NCBI RefSeq assembly: GCF_013388355.1
Contig: NZ_CP058246.1
Span: forward strand, 3,348,001-3,412,000
From: Flavobacterium sp. LPB0248
Lineage (GTDB): Bacteria > Bacteroidota > Bacteroidia > Flavobacteriales > Flavobacteriaceae
Direction of reading: 5' to 3'
Length of the DNA: 64,000 nucleotides
The translations under genes were made by a program, and so were the position numbers. The notes under the pieces were generated by a model. The model searched no databases. It was not told where the DNA came from and worked only from the letters and a program-made list of their open reading frames with translations. Shown piece after piece: positions 25,206-34,316 of the stretch. Each line of letters opens with the position of its first letter. Within the stretch, counting starts at the first letter, position 1.

Positions 25206-25213
25206 CAAAAATA
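25206..25213 (-). promoter_or_regulatory. Possible -7 box very close to the rarA start
   Basis: The minus strand reads TATTTTTG five bases before the rarA ATG. If used, transcription would start at or near the ATG and the mRNA would be almost leaderless. The match may be chance in AT-rich DNA. Confidence 0.25.
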
Positions 25214-25374
25214 ATATTTTAAGATTTAAATATCGTTCATTCAAAAGTTAAAACAGTTTGAAGAGATAAGGATTGTTATGATTTGAGACATTTTCTTAAC
25301 TTGGTATGACAAAATATCAGTAAAATTTTTTTGGATAGTTTTTTGAGTTCTTCTAAAAGTTATTTTGTAAAGAT

Positions 25375-26139
25375 ATGAGTGATACTAATTTTAAGTTTTC
25401 AAATTCGGTTATTGGACTCCCATTATTTTTTGTCCTTTTTTTATGGGTCGTATATTGGCTTCAAATCCGATTTGATTTTGATTTTTATCGATACGGAATT
25501 TATCCAAGAGACTTAGTTGGTTTGCGAGGTGTCTTGTTTAGCCCATTTATTCATGAAAATTTAGATCATTTATATAATAATAGTATTCCACTGTTAATAC
25601 TATTGGCTGCTATGCAGTTCTTTTATCCGAAACAGACTTTGGGTGTCATTGGATATGGAATTTTATTTTCAGGATTAATTACTTGGATTGTTGGAAGAGA
25701 AAATTTCCATATCGGTGCGAGTGGGTTGATTTATGTTTTGGTTAGCTTTATTTTTTTTAAAGGAATTCAAACTAAATATTATAGATTAGTAGCTCTTTCA
25801 TTGACAGTTATTTTACTTTATGGTGGAATGATATGGTATGTTTTTCCAGATGTTGATCAATCTATTTCTTGGGAAGGACATTTGGCTGGACTTATTACAG
25901 GTTTTGTTTTGAGCTTATTCTATAAAGCGCCCGAATATGCAAAGCCAATTGTGTACGATTGGCAACGTCCCGATTTTGATCCCAACAGCGATCCCTTTAT
26001 GAAGCATTTTGACGAAAATGGAAATTTTGTCGTTTTTTCGAATGAAGAAGAGGAAGATTTGGGATATTTTTTGTCTAGTCATCCAGTAAATTACATTGTG
26101 ACCAAAAAAGAAGCTCCTGAAGAAGATGTCACTCAGTAA
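25375..26139 (+). CDS. Rhomboid-family intramembrane serine protease
   Basis: A 254-residue polytopic membrane protein with about six transmembrane helices. The rhomboid signatures are present: HENLDHLYNNS (60-70, the HxxxxHxxxN type motif of helix 2), GASG with the catalytic Ser116, and GHLAG with the catalytic His169. Rhomboids cut transmembrane or membrane-near segments of other proteins; the substrate here is unknown. The C-terminal 70 residues are soluble and acidic, and lie after the last helix. It is divergent from rarA. Confidence 0.92.
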   Translation: MSDTNFKFSNSVIGLPLFFVLFLWVVYWLQIRFDFDFYRYGIYPRDLVGLRGVLFSPFIHENLDHLYNNSIPLLILLAAMQFFYPKQTLGVIGYGILFSGLITWIVGRENFHIGASGLIYVLVSFIFFKGIQTKYYRLVALSLTVILLYGGMIWYVFPDVDQSISWEGHLAGLITGFVLSLFYKAPEYAKPIVYDWQRPDFDPNSDPFMKHFDENGNFVVFSNEEEEDLGYFLSSHPVNYIVTKKEAPEEDVTQ

Positions 26140-26196
26140 TTTTCTTTAAGATAAAAAGATTAAATTTGTTAGGTAACATTCTAATTTTTGGGCATT

Positions 26197-26703
26197 ATGA
26201 AGAAAATCAGTTTTTTAGTTTTGTTCTTGTGTTTTGTATTTAATGCAAAAAGTATTGCTCAATGTGAAATAAAAAATAGGGTACAGGCGGACGGCAGTAT
26301 GATATACTTTTTTGAGCCTGCCGTATTTTATACTACGAAATCAAAATCATTAAAAATTAATATTGTTACCGACAAAGAGCATTATTTTGTTGCATTGCAG
26401 CCTACGCCATTTCCCGAGAAGAAAGTAGGGAAAAAGATAAAGGAAGATCTAGTAATGCATCTTGCCGATAACAAAACCTACACTTTGGCGCATTACGATA
26501 CACAATATCGACGCAACGATTCTATAATGCAAGTTCTTTATTTGATTGATGATAAAGATCTTGATGCATTTTCTAATTACGAAGCTGTTAGTGCAGAAAT
26601 CAATATGCAGGGCACTGAATTTGTTAGAAGCTATAATTTTAAGCTCCATAAAAATGCTATTGTCGAACAGCTTAAGTGTTTTTTAAAAAAAGACGAAAAT
26701 TAA
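26197..26703 (+). CDS. Small exported protein of unknown function
   Basis: A 168-residue protein with a signal peptide (KKISFLVLFLCFVFNAKSIA, cleavage near AQC). The mature part contains beta-strand-like stretches (AVFYTTKSKSLKINIVTDKE, LVMHLADNKTYTLAHYDTQY). I recognise no family. The ATG at 26197 is used rather than an in-frame TTG at 26188, which lies in a promoter-like TAATTTTTG sequence. It converges with the DUF2490 gene: the stop codons are one base apart and no terminator lies between. Confidence 0.65.
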   Translation: MKKISFLVLFLCFVFNAKSIAQCEIKNRVQADGSMIYFFEPAVFYTTKSKSLKINIVTDKEHYFVALQPTPFPEKKVGKKIKEDLVMHLADNKTYTLAHYDTQYRRNDSIMQVLYLIDDKDLDAFSNYEAVSAEINMQGTEFVRSYNFKLHKNAIVEQLKCFLKKDEN

Positions 26704-26704
26704 A

Positions 26705-27508
26705 TTATTCTTCATCCTTTATTTCAGGATGTTTTTTGTCTTTTATTTTCTTTTGAAGGTTTCGAAGGAGATTGTTGAAAGTTACGGTAAGTGACGCAGC
26801 ATTGGTTGTTTGATTTCCACTGTTTCGTGGAAGATATTCGTTGCAATAAGTTAATTCTACTTGAAAGTCATCTGAAAACAAATAACCGGCTCCAATATTG
26901 AATCGATTCCTATCAAAGAAACTTTCGCCCGTAACATTTGCTCCAGATTTAAAATAAACCTCGTCTGAAGCAATTGCATATACAACACCGCCTCTTAATA
27001 TCTTACTATTGATAGGTTGTATATACTTAATTTGTTGACGATATCTAAAAACATTTTCATAATCATCATCTTTATTTTTCATATGCCGGAATTCAGTACG
27101 CATTCTTGTACTTAAAGTATATCCAGTTTTATGAAAATAGTAAATTCCTTGAAGAGCAAATCGTGTTTCGGGAGACTCAAATTGACCTATTTCGGGAACA
27201 TCTCTATTGTTGAAATATGCTATAAAAGCAGAGAATTTCCATCTTGGCGAAAAGTAATAATGGCCCCAGCCTCTAATCGATCTCTGTATAGTATTTTCGA
27301 GTAAGTTTGGTGATGATTCGGTACTACTGTAAGCAGTCGCAAAATCTATTTCAGTTGCCCACTTTTTACTTAAAGTTTGGTTGAACTGAATTTCATTCCA
27401 GAACTGATTATACGTAGTACTTTGTCCGAAGCTGTTTGTAATAAATAAGATAACAAACAGACATCGGAATATTATAGCTTTTGATTTTGAATTAGATTTT
27501 GAAAGCAT
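26705..27508 (-). CDS. DUF2490-type outer-membrane protein
   Basis: A 267-residue protein with an N-terminal hydrophobic signal (IIFRCLFVILFITNSFGQ). It is followed by repeated amphipathic beta strands typical of an outer-membrane barrel: FWNEIQFNQTLSKKWATEID, RWKFSAFIAYFNNRD, GYTLSTRMRTEFRH, RFNIGAGYLFSDDFQVEL. The WxE...L..KW pattern near the start of the mature protein is typical of DUF2490, whose role is unknown. The last 20 residues are lysine-rich and follow the final strand. Confidence 0.75.
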   Translation of the reverse strand: MLSKSNSKSKAIIFRCLFVILFITNSFGQSTTYNQFWNEIQFNQTLSKKWATEIDFATAYSSTESSPNLLENTIQRSIRGWGHYYFSPRWKFSAFIAYFNNRDVPEIGQFESPETRFALQGIYYFHKTGYTLSTRMRTEFRHMKNKDDDYENVFRYRQQIKYIQPINSKILRGGVVYAIASDEVYFKSGANVTGESFFDRNRFNIGAGYLFSDDFQVELTYCNEYLPRNSGNQTTNAASLTVTFNNLLRNLQKKIKDKKHPEIKDEE

Positions 27509-27559
27509 TAATTAAAGGTATTTAATTATTTCATTCGCATCTTAATTTCTCAATGTATT

Positions 27560-28294
27560 TTAGGTTCTTTGTCGAACAGCTTCATATAGGAAAGCACCGC
27601 AGGCAACAGACACATTTAAAGATCCGATTGATCCAAACATTGGCAGTTTTGCTTTTTCATCAACTATTTTTAAAACGGAAGGATTTATTCCGCGATCTTC
27701 GGACCCCATAATAATGGCTAATGGTTCTGAAAGTGATACATCATATATGGTTTGATCTGTTTTTTCGGTCGCGGCAACCGTTTTTATTCCAGAACCTTGC
27801 AGATAAAAGATAGCATCTTTGATGTGTTCAACTTTGCAAATAGGCACATTAAAAACAGCTCCAGCAGAAGTCTTAACTGTATCGCCATTTACTGGGGCAG
27901 AGCCTGCTTTTTGTATAATGATTCCGTTCACACCAGTACATTCTGCCGTTCTAATAATAGCACCAAAATTTCTAGCATCTGATATTTGATCCAAAATAAG
28001 AAAAAGGGGGCTTTTGCCTGACTCCATTGTAGATTCAACTAAATGTTCTAAATCGATAAAGCCAATAGGAGAGATGGTAGCTACAGCACCTTGGTGATTG
28101 TTTGGAGTAAGCCGATTCAGTTTTTCTACAGGGACATAAGAGAAGTTAACGTTCGCACGTTTCATTACCTTCATTAAATCTTTCATAAGCTCACTAGAAA
28201 TCTCTTTCTGTATGAAAACTTTGTCCACTTCTTTTCCTGCTTGAATTGCTTCTATTATGGCTCTAATGCCAAATATTTGATGTTCTTTTTCCAT
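27560..28294 (-). CDS. rlmB: 23S rRNA 2'-O-methyltransferase, TrmH/RlmB family
   Basis: A 244-residue SPOUT methyltransferase. The N-terminal substrate-binding domain starts EKEHQIFGIRAIIEAIQAGK. The catalytic domain carries motif 1 LILDQISDARNFGAIIRTAE, motif 2 IIMGSEDRGI and motif 3 LPMFGSIGSLNVSVACGAF. RlmB methylates G2251 in the peptidyl-transferase region of 23S rRNA, and close relatives share the fold, so exact target is inferred. The ATG at 28294 is used. A longer frame from GTG at 28333 would read through the promoter -7 box and a terminator. Confidence 0.88.
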   Translation of the reverse strand: MEKEHQIFGIRAIIEAIQAGKEVDKVFIQKEISSELMKDLMKVMKRANVNFSYVPVEKLNRLTPNNHQGAVATISPIGFIDLEHLVESTMESGKSPLFLILDQISDARNFGAIIRTAECTGVNGIIIQKAGSAPVNGDTVKTSAGAVFNVPICKVEHIKDAIFYLQGSGIKTVAATEKTDQTIYDVSLSEPLAIIMGSEDRGINPSVLKIVDEKAKLPMFGSIGSLNVSVACGAFLYEAVRQRT

Positions 28295-28296
28295 TA

Positions 28297-28306
28297 GGCA
28301 AATATA
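28297..28306 (-). promoter_or_regulatory. -7 box of rlmB
   Basis: The minus strand reads TATATTTGCC immediately before the rlmB ATG region, matching TAnnTTTGC. It lies only 2 nt upstream of the ATG, so the transcript would be nearly leaderless. No -33 TTG is at the usual spacing. Confidence 0.45.
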
Positions 28307-28322
28307 GGTAATATGTTTATAT

Positions 28323-28354
28323 AAAAAAACCACCCCAAATTAATGGGATGGTTT
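28323..28354 (-). terminator. Terminator of the SusC/D lipoprotein operon
   Basis: On the minus strand AAACCATCCC (28354-28345) pairs with GGGGTGGTTT (28336-28327), with one mismatch, and is followed by a run of T residues (28329-28323). It lies 28 nt after the last gene of the operon. Confidence 0.8.
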
Positions 28355-28381
28355 AATATTTAGACTACTTGAATTAAAATC

Positions 28382-28879
28382 CTAGTATTCGTCTTCGTAG
28401 AAACCAGTTCTTTTGTGACCTTCGTAAAGGATATCATATCCAGCTTTATCATAATCAAAATGAGCTCTGAATGAGATTTTGTCTACTTTGTGACCGCCTT
28501 TAGAAACACCTGCTCCTTTTTCGATTTTTCCTTCAGTAATTGTTACTTTAGAACCATCTAGTAAATTGTCAGATGTTGTAGCGCTAAATGTTCCAGTTTT
28601 AGGATCAACATTTACTTTACATTTAATCCAATACCCTTTTTTAGCATCATCGATCCACATAGTGTTATCGTTTGCTGCAGTATTATAAGTTGAGTGTAAT
28701 GCATGTTCAACTACTACATGTCCCTCAGAATCAGTTAATGTAATGTACCAGTCTCCTGCCATTGATTCAACAGAAGTTCCTCCTGGATCAGTATCTCCAA
28801 CTTCGTCACAAGCTACAAATGACGTTAGTACAAGCATTGCTACAAGTACGCGTGTTATATTTAATTTTAATTTTTTCAT
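28382..28879 (-). CDS. Small lipoprotein, lipid-binding-hydrolase-like (BT2261-like)
   Basis: A 165-residue lipoprotein: the signal peptide ends LTSFVAC, with CDEVGD after the lipidation site. This acidic start fits the Bacteroidota surface-lipoprotein export signal. The mature part is a single beta-rich domain (AGDWYITLTDSEGHVVVEHA, GYWIKCKVNVDPKTGTFSAT, KVTITEGKIEKGAG) ending GFYEDEY. This resembles the putative lipid-binding hydrolase family found at the end of some SusC/D operons. No catalytic residues can be pointed out. It is the last gene of the operon, 10 nt after its neighbour. In the Bacteroides BT2261-BT2264 complex the equivalent subunit sits on the SusD partner; that comparison is from memory. 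Confidence 0.72.
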   Translation of the reverse strand: MKKLKLNITRVLVAMLVLTSFVACDEVGDTDPGGTSVESMAGDWYITLTDSEGHVVVEHALHSTYNTAANDNTMWIDDAKKGYWIKCKVNVDPKTGTFSATTSDNLLDGSKVTITEGKIEKGAGVSKGGHKVDKISFRAHFDYDKAGYDILYEGHKRTGFYEDEY

Positions 28880-28889
28880 TGTAATAATT

Positions 28890-29648
28890 TTAAAGTTGTA
28901 CTTGAGTTAATGTTGCAACAAACTTATAATTTGTTTTTGGATCGGCAGCCCAATCAGTTGTTAGTACAAGTGTTTTTGTAGCAGGATCAACAGTTAAGCC
29001 TGATATAACTGCATCTCCTCCAAAATAATCACATACTGGAATTCCAGGAAAAGTAAATGTATTAGTAGAAATATTACCTGTAATTGTTCCTCCTACAGCA
29101 GCAGAAGTTACACCAATTTTTCTTGAAATATCGTACCATCCTCCAAAAGCATCAGATACTTGGAAAGATCCATCAGCGTTTTTCCAGATATAAATGTATT
29201 TAACATTTTCTGAACTTCCTTGAGACGCAGCCATTAGTTGCCCATTTCTTGTTGTTGTCGCAATATAGACACCTTCAATACTGTTAACAAGATCTCCAGT
29301 TTTGTATACAATTACTTTTCTTGTACTATTACCTGGAAAACCATCTGCGTTTGTAGCGCTGTAAGTTTCGGTGTACTCGTCAATTTTACTGGTGTCAAGA
29401 GTCTTAGCGCCTCTGTATTTTCCAGCAAAACTTATAGTAAAAGGGATATTTTGGCCGTTTTCAGTAACAGTAGCTCCTGGCTCATTATATGTCGAACCTA
29501 GTTCAACAAATTCTGTACTATCGCCATTAAGTTCAAATACAGGGTAATTTGTAACCCTAGACACGTTTGCGCTTGAATCAGCATCGCAAGAAGTAAGTAG
29601 CAAACCACCAACTACTACTGTCATCAGTTTTATGAATATATTTTTCAT
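28890..29648 (-). CDS. Ig-like lipoprotein (BT2262/DUF5012-like)
   Basis: A 252-residue lipoprotein with signal peptide ending GGLLLTSC and acidic CDADSS after the lipidation site. Residues about 35-115 form an immunoglobulin-like domain with the EPGATVTENG and TYSATNADGFPGNSTRKVIV pattern of DUF5011/DUF5012. The remainder is a beta-rich domain (VEGVYIATTTRNGQ-like stretch, YIYIWKNADGSFQVSDAFGG) resembling BT2262-type accessory lipoproteins. It is the third gene of a four-gene operon, 14 nt after the SusD gene, and is probably an outer-membrane, outward-facing accessory subunit of the importer. Confidence 0.72.
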   Translation of the reverse strand: MKNIFIKLMTVVVGGLLLTSCDADSSANVSRVTNYPVFELNGDSTEFVELGSTYNEPGATVTENGQNIPFTISFAGKYRGAKTLDTSKIDEYTETYSATNADGFPGNSTRKVIVYKTGDLVNSIEGVYIATTTRNGQLMAASQGSSENVKYIYIWKNADGSFQVSDAFGGWYDISRKIGVTSAAVGGTITGNISTNTFTFPGIPVCDYFGGDAVISGLTVDPATKTLVLTTDWAADPKTNYKFVATLTQVQL

Positions 29649-29662
29649 TTGTTTAATTTTAA

Positions 29663-31105
29663 TTAGTTAACATCCCACCAAACTGGATCTGTGATTTTCT
29701 TTAACGCAGGTGCATTTGGGTTTCTTGTTTTTACGTTATTAGGTAAAACAATTCTTTTTGGGAATAAATCTCCAGTCTGACTGTTTACTGAAATTGCAAA
29801 TTGTCCTGGAATATATGATTCACTACTTTGAGGCACAGCAGATACTTTTGGATATCCTGTTCTGTTTTGCTCCATAAATGACTCGTATCCGTTTCCTGGG
29901 AAGCTTGCTATCCATTTTTGAGTGATAATAGCTTCAATTTGAGTTGCTACTCCAGTCGCTGGGAAAGCATATTTTCCTCCAGCAGCGGTAAAAGGTGCAG
30001 CAGTCGCAGCGCCAGTAGCACCGAAATATTTAGTAAAGTTTGCAGCAACTCCTAAATCATATTTAGCTTGAGCTCCAGTTCCGCCATAATATCTTACAAG
30101 AGCCTCCGCTTGTAAGAAGTAGCTCTCTTCTGCACTAATAAAATAGAAAGGAGTAGTTGGTTTTAATGTAACCAAAGAAAGATCAGTCGCATTGTTTAAG
30201 AAGTCTCCTTGGTTATTAGGATTTCCTGGTCCGTAGTATTGGTCTTTACGAGGATCTGCATTTTCTTGCAAATATGAATAAAGTGTTTTACTAGCTCTAA
30301 GATTATTTGTGGTATTTAATTGTCTTCTGTCTGTCTCATATAATGGATTACTTCTATCTGCAGCATCTTCAAATTGAGTCATTGCAGCATCAACATCCAA
30401 AAATTCAGCTCCTGAATTAATTAACGATGTAATGCCTGTTTGAGCTAATGTAGGATCTGCTTCTGTTAATCTAGTATATAATTTTAATAATAATGTATTA
30501 CCAAATTTAGTCCATTTTGTCATGTTTCCTCCAAAAATGAAATCATCTTTACCTGGATTATCACCAACAGAAGCATCTAAATCTTTTGATAAAGCTAATT
30601 TTAAATCAGCAATCATTAAATTGTATGTTTCTTTACCTGTGTTAAATTTAGGATATAGAAAGCTTGGATTATTAGCTTCTGTATAAGGAATTGCATCGTA
30701 TAAGTCTGTTAAAACTTGTGAAGCTTCAACTTCTAATATAGTAGCCATTAAGAAATATTTTGTATTTCCTTGCTCAGCTGCTTGTTGCTTTACAGTTCTA
30801 ATATCATTTAGCGCATCATACATAGCAGTATATGCTAGTTGATAATCATTAGTTCCAATACTGTACTGGTCAATATCTTTGTATTGATTAGAGGTATTGT
30901 TTTGTGTCCAAAATTGAGACCAAAATCCGCCAATTAGAGCGTAGTATGATCCTTGTGCACCTGCAAGACCTGCGATTCCCGCAGGGAAAATGGTGCTATT
31001 TGCTTGCCCCGGAGGTAATAAATCCGGATCTCTATTAATGTCAAATGTTTCATCACATGACACCAATAAGAAAAGAGCTGTTATTATTGTTGCTATCTTT
31101 TTCAT
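29663..31105 (-). CDS. SusD/RagB-family surface lipoprotein (SusD-like_2 type)
   Basis: A 480-residue lipoprotein with signal peptide ending LFLLVSC and acidic CDETFD next to the lipid site, as expected for surface export. SusD proteins form a lid over the SusC barrel and capture ligand. Family marks include FDINRDPDLLPPGQ, the TPR-like helical stretches around AYTAMYDALNDIRTVKQQ and YFLMATILEVEASQVLTDLY-D-IPY, and FIFGGNMTKWTKFGNTLLLK. It lies 16 nt downstream of its SusC partner. It is related to the second SusD at 34849 but clearly diverged, which suggests a different ligand. Confidence 0.9.
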   Translation of the reverse strand: MKKIATIITALFLLVSCDETFDINRDPDLLPPGQANSTIFPAGIAGLAGAQGSYYALIGGFWSQFWTQNNTSNQYKDIDQYSIGTNDYQLAYTAMYDALNDIRTVKQQAAEQGNTKYFLMATILEVEASQVLTDLYDAIPYTEANNPSFLYPKFNTGKETYNLMIADLKLALSKDLDASVGDNPGKDDFIFGGNMTKWTKFGNTLLLKLYTRLTEADPTLAQTGITSLINSGAEFLDVDAAMTQFEDAADRSNPLYETDRRQLNTTNNLRASKTLYSYLQENADPRKDQYYGPGNPNNQGDFLNNATDLSLVTLKPTTPFYFISAEESYFLQAEALVRYYGGTGAQAKYDLGVAANFTKYFGATGAATAAPFTAAGGKYAFPATGVATQIEAIITQKWIASFPGNGYESFMEQNRTGYPKVSAVPQSSESYIPGQFAISVNSQTGDLFPKRIVLPNNVKTRNPNAPALKKITDPVWWDVN

Positions 31106-31121
31106 TTTACTATATTTTTTT

Positions 31122-34100
31122 TTAGAATGATAATTTTAAAACTCCACCTACTGATCTTTGTGATGGGTTAGCTCCAAATTCTCCTAAATCTGAAAGTACA
31201 CCAGTTCCGTAAGTTCCTACCTCAGGATCAACATATGGATTATCGCCAGGAGTCCACATGAACAAGTTTCTTGCGTAGATTCCTAATGTGATTTTGTTTA
31301 ATCCCATGTTTTTACTAAGTGCAGAAGGGAAGTCGTAGTTTAAATTTACCTCTCTTAAACGTACAAATGTTTTGTCGATTACGTGATTTTTTTCGTATCC
31401 AATGTTAGTTTGTGTATTGTAGTAGTTACTTATATTAGCAAAAGAAACTGGAGTTGTATTTTCTTTATAAGTTACAGAACCATCAGGGGCAACAACTTCA
31501 TTTACAGAGTTTGGTACGATGAATGGGTTTCTATCGTTGTAAGTAGTTTCGATACCATTTCCTACGAAATGAGCCAATCTTTTCGTGTAAGAATACATTT
31601 CTCCTCCTTGTTTCCAATCTAAAGATACACCTAAATTGAAGTTTTTGTATTTGAAAGTATTTTGTAATCCCATAACGAAATCACGTTGAGAATTTCCAAC
31701 GTTTTGAGCTTCTGTACTAACTACATTAATACCGTTTGTAGCACTAACAATTGGTTGGCCAGCAGCATTAGTTTTTGGAACTAGTGAATAGTATGAACCA
31801 ATTGGTTGCCCTACTGTTGCTCTGTAGAATACACCATAAGCAGATGTTATATCAATGTAAGGAAGTCCACCGTTTAATTCAGTTACCTCATTCCAGTTTT
31901 TAGTGAATGTGTAAGTTAAATTCCAGCTAAAGTTTTGGTTTTTAATTGGGCTTGCAGTAATAGAAAGCTCAATACCTTTATTTTGGATAGTAGCAGCATT
32001 AATTGTTTTTTGTGTGTAACCAGTAGATGGATCTAAAGGTAAATTAACAATTAAATCAGATGTTGTTTTGTGGTATAAAGCCACGTCATAACTAATTCTG
32101 TTTTTCAAGAATGATCCTTCAGCACCAACTTCATATTCAACAGTAGTTTCTGGTTTTAAATCTGGATTTCCAAGTCTTCCGTTAGACTCGTAAAAACTAA
32201 CTCCTCCAATTGGAGATGCAATAATACCAAAATTAGCTGCAGCACTTCCAGGAATATATGAGTTTGCAGTAGCATAAGGGGCAGTGTCATTTGCAATTTT
32301 AGAAGCAGCAGCTCTTAATTTTAAGAAAGTATCTCCGCTGTCGATTACAATTGCACCTAAAGATAACGATGGGTAGAAGTATGCATTGTTTCCAATTGGC
32401 AATGTAGAAGTAATATCTTCTCTACCTGTAATTGTTGCAAAATATCTGTTTTTGAAAGCAAATTCTGCAGAAGCATAAACTGCTCCAGTTTTTCTAACAC
32501 TATTAGATTGAGTGATAGTTGGTCTAACAGCAGAGTTAGAAAGTTCGTAGTATCCAGGGATACCTAAGTTAGTAATCGTATTGATTAATTGATCAGACTC
32601 TCTTTTGTTGAAGTTAACACCTCCTAAAAGATTTAAAGTCCAGTCGTCACCTAAATTAGTGTTGTAGTTAAGGTTAAAGAATGTATCAAATTCAGAGAAT
32701 TCAGATCTTGATTCAGTAACTCCTCCTACTGTTAAGGTTCCAGCAATATCTTGAGGGCTTCCTGGTAAATAATCTACAATAGCTCCGTAGCTTTTAAGTC
32801 TTTCACTTCTAACGTTACCTCCAACTTGCCATGTAGCTGTTAATTTATCTGTTATTTTGTAGCTTAAGTTTGCATTTCCAAAAATGTTACCACCGTAAAT
32901 TTTTGTACTGTTCTCATTGATTGAGAAGTATGGATTTGTAGCGTAAGGAGTAAAGTAGTAAGAAGGAGAGTTGAAAGGATTGTTTTTGTAATCTCTCAAA
33001 TCTACGATGCTTATGTCTGTAGGAATTTGTAATAAATCTTGTTGTAATGTTGAACCTTGTCCCGCAGAATCACCTTGACCAGTGTTAACAACACTCTGGT
33101 TTTTGTAGATATAGTTTATCGAAGTTCTTAAAGTAAATCTTTTACCTTTTAATCCTCCGTTGAAACCAATAGATTGTTTTTTGTAACCATCAACATCTGT
33201 AGGTACAACTCCATCACTGTTTACATTAGAAAATACTAATGAGAAATCTGATGTGTCTCCACCACCGCTTAAGTTTACAGATTGTGTAGCCATAAACCCT
33301 GTGTTATAGAAATCTCTAACATTGTCTTTTAAAGCTACATAAGGCTTGATTTGTTGACTGTTATTATAAACAGATCCCCATGGTCTAATTTCTCCGTTAA
33401 ATGCTGGTCCCCAAGAACCGTTTTCATTACTGTAAGAGTTAGATCCTGAGTAGCTTACTCCATTCCAGCCTTGCCCAAATTGAGTTTGGTTATGTGGAAC
33501 TCTAGCTACTTCACTTAACTCAGTAGAAGCTAACATGTCAACTTTAATTCCTGAGTTTGCTTTACCTTTTTTAGTTGTGATGATGATAACACCACCTCCT
33601 GCTCTTGATCCGTATAACGCCGAAGCAGCAGCACCTTTAAGAACAGTCATGCTTTCAATGTTGTTAGGGTCAAGGTCACTAATACCGTTTCCAGCATCAT
33701 ATGATCTAGTAGAAGTTCCTACTCCGTTATTTCCTGTACCGGTTGCAGTATTGTTAATTGGTGTTCCGTCAATTACATAAAGAGGGCCATTATTTCCTGT
33801 AATTGTATTCAATCCACGGATAACGACTTTAGTAGCAGCTCCTGGTTGTGATGGAGAAGTGATGTCAACCCCAGCAATTTTACCAGAAAGTGTTTCGAAT
33901 GGGTTAGCATTAACTACTTGTGTAAGTGCATCTGCTTTTAAAGTTGTTGTTGCATAACCAAGAGATTTTTTCTCTCTCTTAATACCAAAGGCAGTTACAA
34001 CAACACCTTCTAGTTCTTGTGCACCAGCATCTGCTAGTTTTACATTAACAGTTGCAGATGTTGCAGCTACTTCTTGAGTTTTCATTCCAATGTAGCTAAA

Positions 34101-34316
34101 TACCAAAACTTGGCTTGGTGATACTTTGATCGAAAATTTACCATCAAAGTCAGTTTGTGTTCCCGTTTTAGTTCCTTTAACTAATACACTAACACCTGGT
34201 AAAGGCATCCCTGCATTGTCAGAAACTGTTCCAGAAACAGCTCTTTCTTGCGCAAAAGAAAGTTGCGCAACTAGTACTAGTAAAAGCACTAAGAATCCAT
34301 TGAACTTTAGTTTCAT
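31122..34316 (-). CDS. SusC/RagA-family TonB-dependent transporter (first pair)
   Basis: A 1064-residue outer-membrane transporter. It has a signal peptide (to about residue 23), then a carboxypeptidase-regulatory-like domain (24-96) with GMPLPGVSVLVKGTKTGT and TDFDGKFSI. Next are a TonB-box-like LEGVVVTAFG (102-111) and a plug (about 115-250) with GPLYVIDGTPI, NIESMTVLKGAAASALYGSR and GGGVIIITTKKGK. A 22-stranded barrel ends GGVLKLSF. It is the first gene of the operon with susD and two accessory lipoproteins. By analogy with BT2264 it may carry oligopeptides, but this is inference from gene order. Residues 1-100 are nearly the same as in the second SusC. Confidence 0.93.
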   Translation of the reverse strand: MKLKFNGFLVLLLVLVAQLSFAQERAVSGTVSDNAGMPLPGVSVLVKGTKTGTQTDFDGKFSIKVSPSQVLVFSYIGMKTQEVAATSATVNVKLADAGAQELEGVVVTAFGIKREKKSLGYATTTLKADALTQVVNANPFETLSGKIAGVDITSPSQPGAATKVVIRGLNTITGNNGPLYVIDGTPINNTATGTGNNGVGTSTRSYDAGNGISDLDPNNIESMTVLKGAAASALYGSRAGGGVIIITTKKGKANSGIKVDMLASTELSEVARVPHNQTQFGQGWNGVSYSGSNSYSNENGSWGPAFNGEIRPWGSVYNNSQQIKPYVALKDNVRDFYNTGFMATQSVNLSGGGDTSDFSLVFSNVNSDGVVPTDVDGYKKQSIGFNGGLKGKRFTLRTSINYIYKNQSVVNTGQGDSAGQGSTLQQDLLQIPTDISIVDLRDYKNNPFNSPSYYFTPYATNPYFSINENSTKIYGGNIFGNANLSYKITDKLTATWQVGGNVRSERLKSYGAIVDYLPGSPQDIAGTLTVGGVTESRSEFSEFDTFFNLNYNTNLGDDWTLNLLGGVNFNKRESDQLINTITNLGIPGYYELSNSAVRPTITQSNSVRKTGAVYASAEFAFKNRYFATITGREDITSTLPIGNNAYFYPSLSLGAIVIDSGDTFLKLRAAASKIANDTAPYATANSYIPGSAAANFGIIASPIGGVSFYESNGRLGNPDLKPETTVEYEVGAEGSFLKNRISYDVALYHKTTSDLIVNLPLDPSTGYTQKTINAATIQNKGIELSITASPIKNQNFSWNLTYTFTKNWNEVTELNGGLPYIDITSAYGVFYRATVGQPIGSYYSLVPKTNAAGQPIVSATNGINVVSTEAQNVGNSQRDFVMGLQNTFKYKNFNLGVSLDWKQGGEMYSYTKRLAHFVGNGIETTYNDRNPFIVPNSVNEVVAPDGSVTYKENTTPVSFANISNYYNTQTNIGYEKNHVIDKTFVRLREVNLNYDFPSALSKNMGLNKITLGIYARNLFMWTPGDNPYVDPEVGTYGTGVLSDLGEFGANPSQRSVGGVLKLSF

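Noticed and set aside
28295..28333. N-terminal extension of RlmB from GTG 28333
   Set aside because: It would translate the -7 box and the neighbouring terminator; the ATG at 28294 matches the family start.
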